A program made the position numbers and the translations under genes. DNA of 64,000 nt from Zychaea mexicana. Lineage: Eukaryota > Mucoromycota > Mucoromycetes > Mucorales > Lichtheimiaceae. Shown piece after piece: positions 25,291 to 37,052 of the stretch. The first letter of the stretch is position 1. Every line of letters starts with the position of its first letter. The stretch is taken from NCBI RefSeq assembly GCF_025766255.1, contig NW_026516684.1:62001-126000 (forward strand), in the 5' to 3' direction. Below the pieces are notes generated by a model. That model saw nothing but the letters and a program-made list of their open reading frames with translations, did not search any database and was not told the origin of the DNA.

Positions 25291-25410
25291 GTCGTTGTCG
25301 AGCAAGAGAGAGGGAGAGAGCAAGCGAGCATATACAGAAGCAAAGAGTTTGTCAGGGGAGAACATATTTGGGTGTAGGTAACGCAAAAGGAAGTTTTACC
25401 TTGTCGCCAT
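18470..25410 (-). CDS. MOT1: TATA-binding-protein-associated SNF2 ATPase Mot1/BTAF1
   Basis: Swi2/Snf2-type ATPase that removes TBP from DNA and redistributes it; nuclear. Twelve exons: 25410-25400, 25235-25112, 25001-24659, 24563-24308, 24181-23763, 23691-21806, 21728-21183, 21104-20540, 20473-20251, 20160-19680, 19597-19323, 19211-18470; exactly 1957 codons with stop, close to the family size. The N terminus (M-A-T-R-L-D-R-L, then LLLDTGST) requires the 11-nt first exon; LDRLV..LDTGST is the family hallmark. HEAT repeats fill roughly 1-1200 ([40 protein letters not shown]). ATPase: DMGLGKT (1384-1390), motif II DEGH (1494-1497), [17 protein letters not shown], and motif VI near DRAHRIGQ. 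Intron 1 (25399-25236) contains a GAC/GTC triplet tract. Very confident. Confidence 0.97.
25257..25303. repeat. Triplet (GTC/GAC)n microsatellite in MOT1 intron 1
   Basis: About 15 GTC units on the plus strand with two GTT interruptions. They lie inside the first intron of MOT1, between the 11-nt start exon and exon 2. Confidence 0.9.
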
Positions 25411-28400
25411 ATGAAATGTTTAGGTCCTTGCCTGAGTGGGGGGGAGGGGGTGAGTTGTAGGTGAGTTGTATGAGTATGAGAGAGCTGCTGATGCTGGTGC
25501 TGCTGTGGTGGCTTTGTTCAGGCGCATTACAATACAGGTGAAAGACCCAATATATACCTTTTTTTGTGCTGAACAACGCGGTTCTCTTAGAAACTCCGCA
25601 GCTGCTAGTTGCTGATTGGCTGATTCCCCCGTTTGGGTCTGGAAAGCATGCCTGGGATCAGAATACCAAAACGGGTAATCTGGTGTGTTACCAGGCCTAC
25701 CAAGCCCATTCACTCCTCTGACTGATCTAGTTCGGAACCTATGTTGCAAAGAATACTTCATCAAGTTATTGTAATGCCTCTATGTGTAGGAAGACTTAAT
25801 ACAGCTTATCAGATGGAGGACCTGCAGTAGGACAGTTAGCGACGACTTGGGCTGCTTGATGGGGGGATGGGATACACAATCTATGAAAGAAGTGAGGCCG
25901 AATACTTGACGTTAAATATTCGTCAATGACCGCTATAGCATCGCCTTCAACAGAGGAAAAGGCACCCTTTAACCTTCTTGTTTCTCAACGATTGTGATAT
26001 GAATGGGGCAAGAGCTTAAATTATGTGCAAGATACCTTGTAGCGAAACAAGAAAACTATGTACGCGGTACCCGTGCGCCAACACAGCTTCTCCAATGATA
26101 CAGCGTCAATGTTGGTCACTAGCCGACGGTGAACTTTCTTGTTATGTCTTTGACGCGTCTCATTATTTCGCTCCAGGTGCGTTTCCACACAGAAATACCC
26201 TTTTTCTTTAAAACGCACACGCTTTCGCCGATGCTTGGTTGAGAGGATGCTGTACCATTTTGGTTTGGGTGGCACTGCTTCGGCTTGGGATGGTCCTGTA
26301 CGTCAATGGCTGCGTTCTGGAATGGTGTGCTCATCAACAATGTTCATAATGCTTCTTCTTTGTGAATCCTCCAAACCACGAAGCACTGCACATCGGTTGA
26401 TATGAGCATGAAAATCCGACATTGTTGCTCCTGTCATACTCATTACCACCAAAACCCGAACTTGCTCTAGATACATAGTGGTTTGATGCAAACAAATCGA
26501 AGCCGTTCACCTCTTCATCCACCGAATCCTATAATAAACAAGTTGTACTAAGAGAATTGAGGGAAAAGGAAGAACAAGTGAAAAATAAATCAATATTAAC
26601 CAAATGTCTGTTTAGACAAGATTGCCCGTTATGATTACAGTTGTGAACGCAATGATTTCATCCGACATGTACTGTGCTCTATTCAATATACTTGTTGTTG
26701 ATAGCTCGTCGTACAGAATATTTTGCACGTCGTTTTCCGCTTGTTGCTTCCCTTGTAAAAGTCTTGGGATCAGGGTGTTGTTTGATGGCTTCTTCGAGAT
26801 ATTTATATAGTAAGTTGGGCATCCATCATAATATCGATTAGACAACCTAACTGCTTTGCTAGGTTAAATTGTCTTGAAGCTAAACTCTTGACGCTTGTTA
26901 ATGTTCGCGCCTTTTTTTAGAAAGGGTTTTTGTTGGTTTTTGACCATTGAGATTTTGTCCTGTCGAGCTGCTTATTCGTGTTTCACAAGTCGTTTCCGGA
27001 ACCAACGTAAACTTCGCCTGTTTACATATAGATAAAACCTTATATTTTTTGGAAGGCTAATAATGACGGTATTTTTGTCGCTTCTTCGTGGTGCAGAGAT
27101 CAAGGAAGAAAGTGCATAAGGAGAGAGGTGGTGCCTCAAGTAAATAAGAAATTACCCATCTCAAGAGCGAAAAAGTCAAGCCAGGGGAGATATAAGTGCA
27201 GATGTGAGGGTGGTAAAAGAAGAGTTGCCTATAGGTGCTATGAATGTAATGATAAAAATGAGGAGATGATGATGCCACATTGTTAGGTCTAGCGCTTATT
27301 CGGATGCCGGTTCCTGTTTACATATACAAGCTTGAGCCTCAATAGTAAGGGCACGCATGAAAGATATGTTGGTGAGTCGAGTTAGCGTTGAAGAAGGTGT
27401 CAGAAACCAAACTTTGTGTGCCTTAATGGCCTCGTGGTGGTTAGTGATCTCGTTACCTGTAGGGGCATACATTGTATACCGTCGATACAACGTCTCATAC
27501 AAGTCTCTTCCAAACTTGAACCTGCAGTCCAATAATGACAATACGCGTTCACAAGTGCCGAAAAAGAGAGGTAAAATACGGTGTATAATGGTTCTTAGCC
27601 ATCATCGTTACTCTTTGAACAAATGAACGCAGAAAAAAAAAGTTAATAACGACAACAACTGTTGCTTTTTCGGTTGTGATATCTTTTTTTTTATAATAAG
27701 TTATTTCTTGCACATATTGTGGCGTAGCCTTATGCTTCAATTTTGCTCTGGGTGATTAGAACAACATCGAGATGATAGCTTCCAGCGCCTCTTTGCTGTG
27801 CTTGATTTAAGTGTTGTGGCGCTCCTGCTGCTGCTCCCGTTCATCGCCTTAGTAGTGATATCGTTTTCGTTTTTTCGTCTTTCTCCTTTTTGTCTTCAAG
27901 CTTTCGTGCAACTGGTAAAGGACCCTGGGCGGGTGGTTCCTTAGACAGAATCCGACCCATCACTCGCATCTTTCTGCCTTCATTTGAAAAAAATTGTGTT
28001 CAATGATAATCGTCGTCATCATCAACGGTGTCACCATCGTCCTTGCTGTCAATATCCGACAAACTGATAGTGTCCCATGTAGCTATTCTGGATACCATTA
28101 TCTTGTATGTACACCGTCCTGCCGTCCGAGAGAGAGATCAAAAGCATGTACCAATTCATGGTATAACGGGCATTGCCACTCTGGCAAACGCGATCCGAGA
28201 TATTTTGTGTTTGCTTGTGTTCAACGGCGGTTTCTTCTTGAGCCCCTTTATTCCTTTTATAATTTGCAAATACTTTTTGTGTTTTCTGGGACGTCACCGC
28301 ACTCGCAATAATACACACACTAGGACGCGCATACCATGTTTAAGCTGTTTATTTGACCGAAACTTACTTACTACAGGATTTAATTGGTTTAAAAACTGTC

Positions 28401-31400
28401 TGCAAAGATGCTTCGATAGGTGAACTTGCTTGAAGCTTTTATGTTCGATAGCTTATTTCATTGTAGAAAACAAATATACATAATACAAGCGCTCGGTTAA
28501 ACACTTGACAGGAAATCTCGTTATAATGTCCTTGTCGCTTTTCCTTGGATTCGCTGTTTCTAAAGTAAACAGTTGCAACCGCTTGACTGATACGCGAAAG
28601 AAACGGCGTCATCTTTTTTTTCCTCCATTTTCGCAATCGCATCGTCGTTTGGCATCCATTACATGCGGTTTTTTTTTTGATCGTCCCAAATTTTTTTTGG
28701 TATGAGCTCTGGTGGACGTACACACCTGAGATCCTGCGACTCAGAGTAAGCCTTGGCATGTTGGTCATTTCCCGATCTACAGCAACGATTGGTAACAACT
28801 CAATTTATCTTTTCGTATTGAGCTCCATCGGGCAGCCACAAGTATGTCGGATTTCTCTATCATAGAAAAGTAGAATTAATCTATAAGCTCGAACGATAGC
28901 TTGTCTGTAGCTTTTACTCGTTCTGTATGATATTTGTCTGGTGACACCTCCAAATGCGAACATATCAAAATAGTCGGCCTGATATATATATCTTCGAGGA
29001 TATCTCTTCATCATTCGTTCCTTCTTTGTCCACTTTCGGCGTCCATGGCAGTCTCTTCCTCTTCACTGTAGTTTCTATGTATCTTCCGACGCCTGTTCAC
29101 GTAGAGACGTGTGTGCGTTCTCTCAGTCCTGTATTAATGCTGCATGATAAAGAATAGCAGGAAAGAAAATACGTCTTCAGAGTGCATTTCTTCATCTTTT
29201 AAAAAGTATACCGATCCGGGAACATAATCGATAAAATAATCAGGGGCATATTTGCTTCAATCTCTTTTTCCCATGCGTATATTGAAGGGCTCGAGCGCCT
29301 TTTGCACTTGGAACTGAGCATTAAAAGCGAAAACCTTCTCCTTGTCATACTTCATAAGGGGATCTTCTGCAGCCGCATCTCAGAATACGGCAGGGAGACG
29401 CTCACTATGCATCTTTTCGCGGCTTCCTAAGGTTTCTGAATCGGTATTATCTGCTGCAAGACTTATTTCCTGTACGTATTGCTCTCAGCATGAGTTTTCG
29501 CTGTAATTAATAGACTTATAAAGTTTTAACCAAGAAAGCTCACGGTATAACCTCATGCCTTATTTATATTTCAACGCTTCGACGGACATGTCTTTCTCTA
29601 ATAATCTCTATCTAAATGCGGTCTGGGGGACATCGAATGAGCCTCTACTTTTCTATGGATAGAATCGCTTTTTTTTCCATCAAGGGTTTTCTTATAAAAG
29701 TGCACGCTCATGTATCCTTCTTCTTTCAAGCAAGCAATCGAGTTTCTTACTTGAGTATATCCCAATTCTTGTCTCTACATAGTGTAGCTTGCAAAGTCTC
29801 ACGAAAATACACGCTTCTCTCACCATTTTGCATTATAATGCACGAATGAAATGATGATGCTCAAAACTGCTACATGAGCATTACTTTCATGCCGAACGGA
29901 GTTTAGCAGAAATGAAGCTATCATACAAGGCAGCAATTGTACTCGAGCAATGAGCCTTAGCGTCAAAACAGTACTGTAGTATTGTTGACGTTGTGCCTTC
30001 TTTCTATTGATCAATGATAATACACATATCACGAAGTTGTCAAATGAGCTAAAAGTAGTCCAGTTCTTATCGATGTCCTAGATACGCGACATATAGAACT
30101 AGGAGCGTATATGGCTGAAGAAGTGTCCTATACTTCGTTACGTAGGTATTTCTATTGTATCTGTTTGTGGTTCCAGGTACAACAACAATTTATTGTATAA
30201 TAATATCTAAGCTGAATTTTTACATACCGTAGAGCAAAGCATCGTATGTTTCGGCAGCGCTCACTATACCGGAAACCAACACCCTCACGGCGGGCTTTCT
30301 AACTACTACTTTGTTTAAAATCAATTACTTTCTGCTTTCCTGTACACACCTTCTTCTTTTCATCCCTCTATTAACCCACTATGCTTGACAAGTATGTAGA
30401 TGATTACACCTTAATGTTTAGTGCTTAATGTAATGTACAAGACGTCTTAAACGCTTTCCCGTGAAGGACGAGAAAGATTATGTGTAATATTGAACGTTAT
30501 GCCCTTAGCTACATATTGATGGACTCAAAAATACATGCCTGTTTCCTTTGTAACACCAACACCAATGGCGTCGAATAAACCTTTGATATCATACGACGAA
30601 TGGTAATGGTGGTGTTATCTACAGTCACAAGTCCAATATGACCTGTCATTTGCGCGTGTCAAGTTAGAAATGATAGTGATACTACGTAACGGATTGATAC
30701 GGAAAGTTCTTTTAGGATGATCCTAGATAATTACTACGTACTTTATTCTAGTTTGACGCGGTGCAGATATCACACTATTCACTAGTAGAACATTGTTGTC
30801 GGTTGATGAAGGAGGTAGAAGGTGGCGGTCATTCAGTAAACATCAGCAGTAAGGCAAATTATAGAATTACCTATAATATCTTATTGGCGTGATACCAATG
30901 TCTTAAAACGATCATCCTGACACCACTACTCCAGCAGTTGTACACAGCCTTCGGTACTATACACCAACAAATCAAGACAAAGAGCCATATACCATCGACC
31001 ATATCGTGAACAAACTACCACGTTCCGATATGGAATTGTTTCGCGGCAAATAGATAACGACCTGGCCGGCATTACTTTGGGTGCTGCTTGAAATCGACAA
31101 GTTAAGCCTCTCAGACACTGACTACGACACAAATGAACCGGCTCCCGGGGAAGCGGTAGAGTTGGGAAATGTGGCATCTTCATCATCCCCCACATCTCTC
31201 ACTACACTCATAATAGCGTCTGTAGACAGCTCTTCTCACCCCATCTCTTACATCTTCACTTGTCTCTCTCCCCTATCTTTCATAATTTTTTTACCTTGTT
31301 ACCTCTCCTCACCAAACATGTTCATCCGGACTTGCCTTTTTCCCTCTGTAGAAGTGGGGTTTTCAGCCAAAGCACCCACGTGTCCTATTATGTATTTGTT

Positions 31401-34400
31401 TTCTTCTCAATCACCGCATAGCAAAGGAAGCGACAAAAAATAACTTTGAAACTAACACAATCATTCTGCACTTGCATTCACAAAAGAAGATATCAATGCA
31501 CAAGGCTAAGACCCAGTAAAAATTCAATCCTTTCGCTCTTGCTCAAACTGTTGACAAGTTGATGTTGCGCATTTGAAAGCGATGAAAGAAAAGAAGCAGA
31601 CAACAACGTTTTAGTTTCTCTATAATGACTCTTTTTTTAATATTTGATAGTAAAGTAAGGTGATTGCTCGTCAGATATACTACTACCGTCCGACGCAGAT
31701 CAGAGTTCTTTTAAAAAATTATGAGAAAGAATGAAAGGGCGAAAAATAGACATGGTTGCGTGATAATAGTTTAAGGTATGTCCGCTTTACAGCACCTTCG
31801 ATAGTACATGCGATGTTTAATTAATTTCTACGGTGAGATGATGTGTACTCCCTGAAAATAACATATGCTCTACGTAATTGTTCAGTAACCTGCCGACGGC
31901 TTATTAGTGTCGACGATCGGTACCACCTGTGTATATGTACACTTCAACATGATACGGCTTGATTACGTAGAAGGATGGAATAAAGGAAACGATCAACACA
32001 TTATTTAATCGGTGGTGCAATGAGTCAATTCGAGCCTCAATGGATCCTATTATACAATAAAGCTTCGACCAGAAGACCATCGTATACATATATAGCCCAC
32101 TTGTCATTAGAACTCCAATAAATGAACGAACACAGTATTTATCTTGGACTTGGTCATTGCACTGTATATACAAGCAGTAAATAATAGCATTGAGTTACAG
32201 TATTAGAAGAGATAGCAAAATGATTGAAAGCTTTTGTCGTCAATCTGTGTGATAGCTTGTATCCACAGTCGTTCATCCTTGGATGACCAAAACCGAAACA
32301 GCTGCACTGGTTCCGGTTGAAAAACGCATTGAGTGGGACCGAAGATGTGTAGTGGAGTGGGGAAGGGTGGTCATCTATAGCCCTGAGGTAAAACGACGGA
32401 TGGAGAAGTGTTAACACTACTTTTGCCGTCACACATAGTGAAATCCATCCAGACCATTCGTTTGGGTATCGACTCACCCAAACCAACCAACGGTCAAAAT
32501 CTCATCTCTTTCTCTGATTAGGCTGTTCCACTTCCTTATCTATCCAAACAAGAGTGGGATGGAAAATTGCCTTATGGAGCCAAGGGATACAACCGCCCCA
32601 AAAGTAGCACAAAAGTGAATTTAAATTTCTAAATCAGCCAATATTTACCAGCCTTACTGTACCTGGCATATGTAACGATCCGGTACCAGCCTCTTTTTTG
32701 TTTTGCCTATTTTTGTCGTTTTGTTTCACCTGGTGGTGCTATCTATTGGATTATTGCTAATATTACAATGCAACCTCGTACAAAAGTCCGCTGGACGGTT
32801 GTCGTCGTTTCCGTTACCCACTGGTGTCGCGCCAAGTATTTGATGGATTTGACGTCCCGATACTATCAGCATGGCGCCCGGTGACTTTTTTGAAATTTGG
32901 CAGCTGACAGTCCGGTTGTGATTGATTATTCGAATGGTACACTAAATAAACAATAGTTATAAAAATTTTAAATAGCGGTAATAATCATAACATTGGTTCT
33001 TCGATTTAACATTTTGGTATAAAAAAGACTTTGCCATCCTTAACAATTCTTTAGATGCATGTATATAAATCTCATAAATGTCTATTCCGACCGTGTGTGT
33101 GTTTGTGTGTTTATGAAACATGCACACCGAGAAACTCTTACTGTTTTGTTTTCTAATAAAACCATCCATGGCTTATTTTGACAAGTGTACCGCAGTTGAG
33201 AACGGAACCGGCTACAACAAGCGGACAAGACGGGACAAGCCTCACTCATACAGTATGTGAGCAAATGATCAGATGATCACACACAACGCGCAAGTGTGTA
33301 TGATACGCCGGGCTGGTTAGTATTACAAGTTTGATTATTTTTCGTTACCGATAAATTGGCTATTAATTAATCGAAAATATATGTGTGTGTATCAACCCAA
33401 ATGTGGTGATTAAAGCAACGTCTCCTTAGTATGACCATTATTAATAAGCTGTTGTTGTGTCTCCATCCATCAGGATCATCATCGATTCCCAACACTTTAG
33501 AAATAAAGAGTAAATGTGCCAAGAACGAGTTGAGAGGCTTACAGCAAGACAATGACATGTCATTTGGACGTTAATGACTTTTGATGCTTCCAGCAATGGG
33601 AAATTGCGACAGCTATTATTATAACAGGAAGCATCGGGCTGCTATGTAATTGCTGTATTGCTGCAAGCAGGAGGCAGCGCGTGACCCCAAGTCATCATGC
33701 CTGCACATACATGGAGTCAGCAAACGCGATTGCCCAGCTGCTACTATCTATGTAAAGGATAGGGTCACATTATCTATTGAGAGCTGCCAGCAGCACGTTG
33801 GCGTGGAGAGATCGATGGCGAGCAACCTTTTTTTTTTGTGTTCCCGTCGTGTTCGTATCATGTGGAATGGTATTTTAGTTTTAGGAAACACTACTACTCC
33901 TCTTGAAGCTTGACATGGTATCTATCAGATGCATCATTCAAAAGAATTTATTTTTTTTACCCGTGACAAACCTGACCAAAGGATGTTGTTTTTATCCTGT
34001 CAAATAAAAACAACCGTTCCCGTGACACACAACCATAAAATGTAGAGGAGATTGAACAGCACCTAATCCGGTAATTTGCTGCGCACACTCATATTTCAAG
34101 GGAAAAACAAAAGTGAAATATGTCTTTCAATTTTTTATAGCAATGATGATATTCTATGATGGTTGAAAGGGTGTGTGCAAAGGGGAGGGGGATAATTGAT
34201 ATATGAATATGTGTCAACTAGATCTATATGATATGATATGAGATGCTGGGGGGGGATGGGGGAGTAGGTAGGGGTATGTGTATCATGGATGGTTGTGAGC
34301 TGTACAAGAAAAAGGTGTATAGTAAGAACAATGCGGGTGAGAGTGATGGGGAATAATGATTTCAATATACATGGAAGTGAAAAAAGTGAGAAATACAATT

Positions 34401-34571
34401 CATTGTGTGTGATAAAAGTTGATAATTGTGGGGGGGAATCGGCATTTTCGTCTACTCGATGTGTCTGTTCGCCAGGAACGGAAGCTGATATGTGCTTGCA
34501 GAGATAGAGCAGTAGGAAGCAACTGCTACTGTTGTGGGGCTGCTTTGGTAACTGTAAAGCTATGCTGTTGT
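25411..34571. other. Gene desert of ~9 kb
   Basis: Upstream of MOT1 I find no gene that can be assembled with conserved motifs. All frames are under 132 codons. Weak coding-like fragments: a minus-strand frame with HELVHAFD near 28150; a plus-strand frame at 30930-31170 with one in-frame TAG; and short plus frames at 32270-32900. They are discussed as findings. The rest looks like AT-rich noncoding DNA. Confidence 0.5.
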
Positions 34572-34784
34572 CTAGCGTCGTAGGATTGGGCAAGAGGCTT
34601 CATGAGAAAACTGCGACACGTCCACACCACAATGCGGGCAGAAGGAGTACTGGAACGCTTGGCACACGGGGATCATGGAGAGCTGAGCTGCTTGCTGTTG
34701 TTGTTGCTCCTGGTCAAAAGTCATGGAAGAAGAAGAAGTGTTGTTGTTGTTGTTCTTGACGGCTTGGTTGTAATGGCTGCACAT
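34572..34784 (-). CDS. Possible small ORF with C2HC zinc-knuckle-like end
   Basis: A 70-codon frame starts at the ATG at 34784. It has an Asn run, a Ser run, a Gln run, then FCPHCG....F-H-x3-C-P, i.e. a Cys-x2-Cys...His-x3-Cys arrangement that could hold zinc. No homology is recognised. The polar homopolymer runs could equally come from microsatellite DNA. It could be the last exon of a larger gene or not a gene. Low confidence. Confidence 0.25.
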   Translation of the reverse strand: MCSHYNQAVKNNNNNTSSSSMTFDQEQQQQQAAQLSMIPVCQAFQYSFCPHCGVDVSQFSHEASCPILRR

Positions 34785-37052
34785 GGTGTTGGGACGTAGT
34801 AAGGGATAGATGTACTGAAGAAGAAGAAGAAGAAGAGAAAGAGGGAAGCGCGACAGTCGTTTGCTTTTTTTATAATTGGTTGAGGTTGCACAAATCTCGC
34901 GCATGCTGAGGTTCGCTGATGGGAGCACACGTTATTGGGTGGCACACGGGCACAATGTGTGTGAGCACACCATTGATAGAGGGCTGCTATGTGCTGCGGC
35001 ACCTTTCATGGCAAACCCTGCCAAGGGCTGAGGTGCGATTACTTAGCAACAACAACAGCAACAGCCACACGTGCCGCATGCGGGGTAATCGTTCTTACAG
35101 GCAAACACACACTGCACCCCCCCCCTTGGTAATAAACAATAACCATGGAACTGGACCGGACGGAAGAATGACCGGGTCGTTATCCGATGACCCAATCCTT
35201 GCCTTATCCATCTCTCCCTTACACCACCCCCCCCCAAAAAAAAAAAAAATTGCCACGCGAAAGTTCTTTCTCCATTGTGCAACCCGTCTTTAAACGTTTT
35301 TCACCCTGCAGACAGCAGCAAAAGCAACTGGTTCCTTTTTTTTTTTATTTCTCCGAAAATTTGTATTCCACTCATCACCACCACAAACGGAGTGAACTTT
35401 GCTTAGCAAAAAACCGTATCTCTGACGTGGTACGGTTGGGCTCAGCATTTTCTTAATAGACCACCGTCGTCGTCTTTGCAAAAAAGAGCTTCCCCCCCAG
35501 CAGTCTGGAGGCGAAGAAAAAACAAAACTCAAAGATGGTTGGACTTTTGGGGGGCATTTCAAATCGTAAAAAGAGAAGGGATACAAGGGGTCGCGACACC
35601 GGCCGGAAGTTTGCAATATCAAATTGTGGTCGGAAGATCTATCGCACCGAATTAGACAGTAAAAAAACCTATTGCTTTCCGGTTCCCCCCCAAAAAAAAA
35701 AAGTTTAAACATACCAACGAGCGGGGGGTCTTTTTTTGGGGAACAAGTGCCCCGCACGCACAAGCTCGCGTCATTTTTTATATGTGCGGCACTTTTTTCC
35801 CTTGTCGACCCACTCACAGTATAGTATACACAGCGCTTACTACGTGCTTTGTTCTATGACGAGATATGAATCCTGCGCAATATCTACGCAAGAAGTAACC
35901 CGATGCCACACACACACGTTTTGAAACTTACCCCTATTGATCTAATTAGGGAAGAAATGCGTCGTCGCTAATCATCGAACGCGCGGGGTACCCGTTTCAG
36001 CCCCCCACCCCCCACCTTCCTTTAGTCTAAAGCACCTCTTTCCGGGTGCCCGTTTTCCAACACACGACAACAGGGCTCGTTCTTACTCATTATGAAAAAT
36101 GAACGAAAACCGGTCCCTATTTTGTTATTCAATTTAAAAAAAAGAAAAAGAAAACAGGAGTTGTGTCCTCTTGAAATCTCGCTTGCTCGGACAAAGGACA
36201 TCCTCCTTTAGTTTCGGCATGCAACAGGATCATGTACAGTCTAGGATTTAAGGTTGGCTGTATAGCAAAGCTGTCATACGCTGCATAAATAAATTTCAGC
36301 GATTCATATAATTGTACTGAGTTACTAAAACGTACAAAGGGTGTTCTCATCTTTTTAACACGTGAGTTTTTTTTTTTTTCATTGACAGGAGCTGATGAAT
36401 ATAAGCACATGCTAAGAACAACCTCTCTTGTTTGTATGATAGTGAAATTGGAATCGAGTATATCAAGGTACCCCCGGGGTAACTTTTAACAACAATCAAA
36501 AAGGTAAATGGTTAGCTTTTAGTAAAAGAGAATACCCGCATGGCCCAATGCAAGTCAATGGCAGGCATATCCAAAACCTGATTTTAGCAAGCTAGAGTGT
36601 GTTATCGGGTCGGGGAGTAGGGCCTGGAGGGGGGGAGGATAGCAAAGGTGGAACGGTTATATGGCATTTAAAGCAATTTAAAGTACCCCCTATGGAGCCA
36701 CAGGTCAAACCTTGCTTCGTTGAGACAAACGAGATACCACGATCGTGACCTTTTGCGAGGGGGGCGGGGCTGATGGAAAGGGTCCGGGTAGAACTTGGTA
36801 GAAAAGTAAAGGCCATACATCGGGACAAGAGAAACAACTCTTTTCGAATTTGGACAAAACCAAGCATCGTAAATGAATCTGTCCCGAGATCCCCGGTCGG
36901 CTGGGAAAGATGAAAAGAAGCATCATACCTGTACGATACATGGTAGACATCGAACAATAGAACAACAACAACAACAACATGTAGACAACGAAAGATGGTT
37001 TGCGTTTTATATAATAAGATAGTGTTTCTCTCTCGTTTTTAATACTACGGGT
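34785..37052. other. Homopolymer-rich intergenic region
   Basis: No gene recognised. Many runs of C, A, T and G (for example near 35120, 35228, 35480, 35690 and 36000) break any reading frame. The end near 37000-37052 is the 3' flank of SRP72. Confidence 0.5.

Noticed and set aside
26021..26522. Overlapping minus-strand frames resembling exons (e.g. GFDLFASNHYVSRASSGFGG)
   Set aside because: They look somewhat protein-like, but I could not join them with good splice signals or match a family.
27420..27500. Possible tRNA (GGTGGTTAGTGATC)
   Set aside because: No matching box B at the right distance and no cloverleaf.
34135..34593. 152-codon minus-strand frame
   Set aside because: Pro/Thr/His/Tyr/Ile-biased low complexity from a G/T-rich plus strand; no domain.
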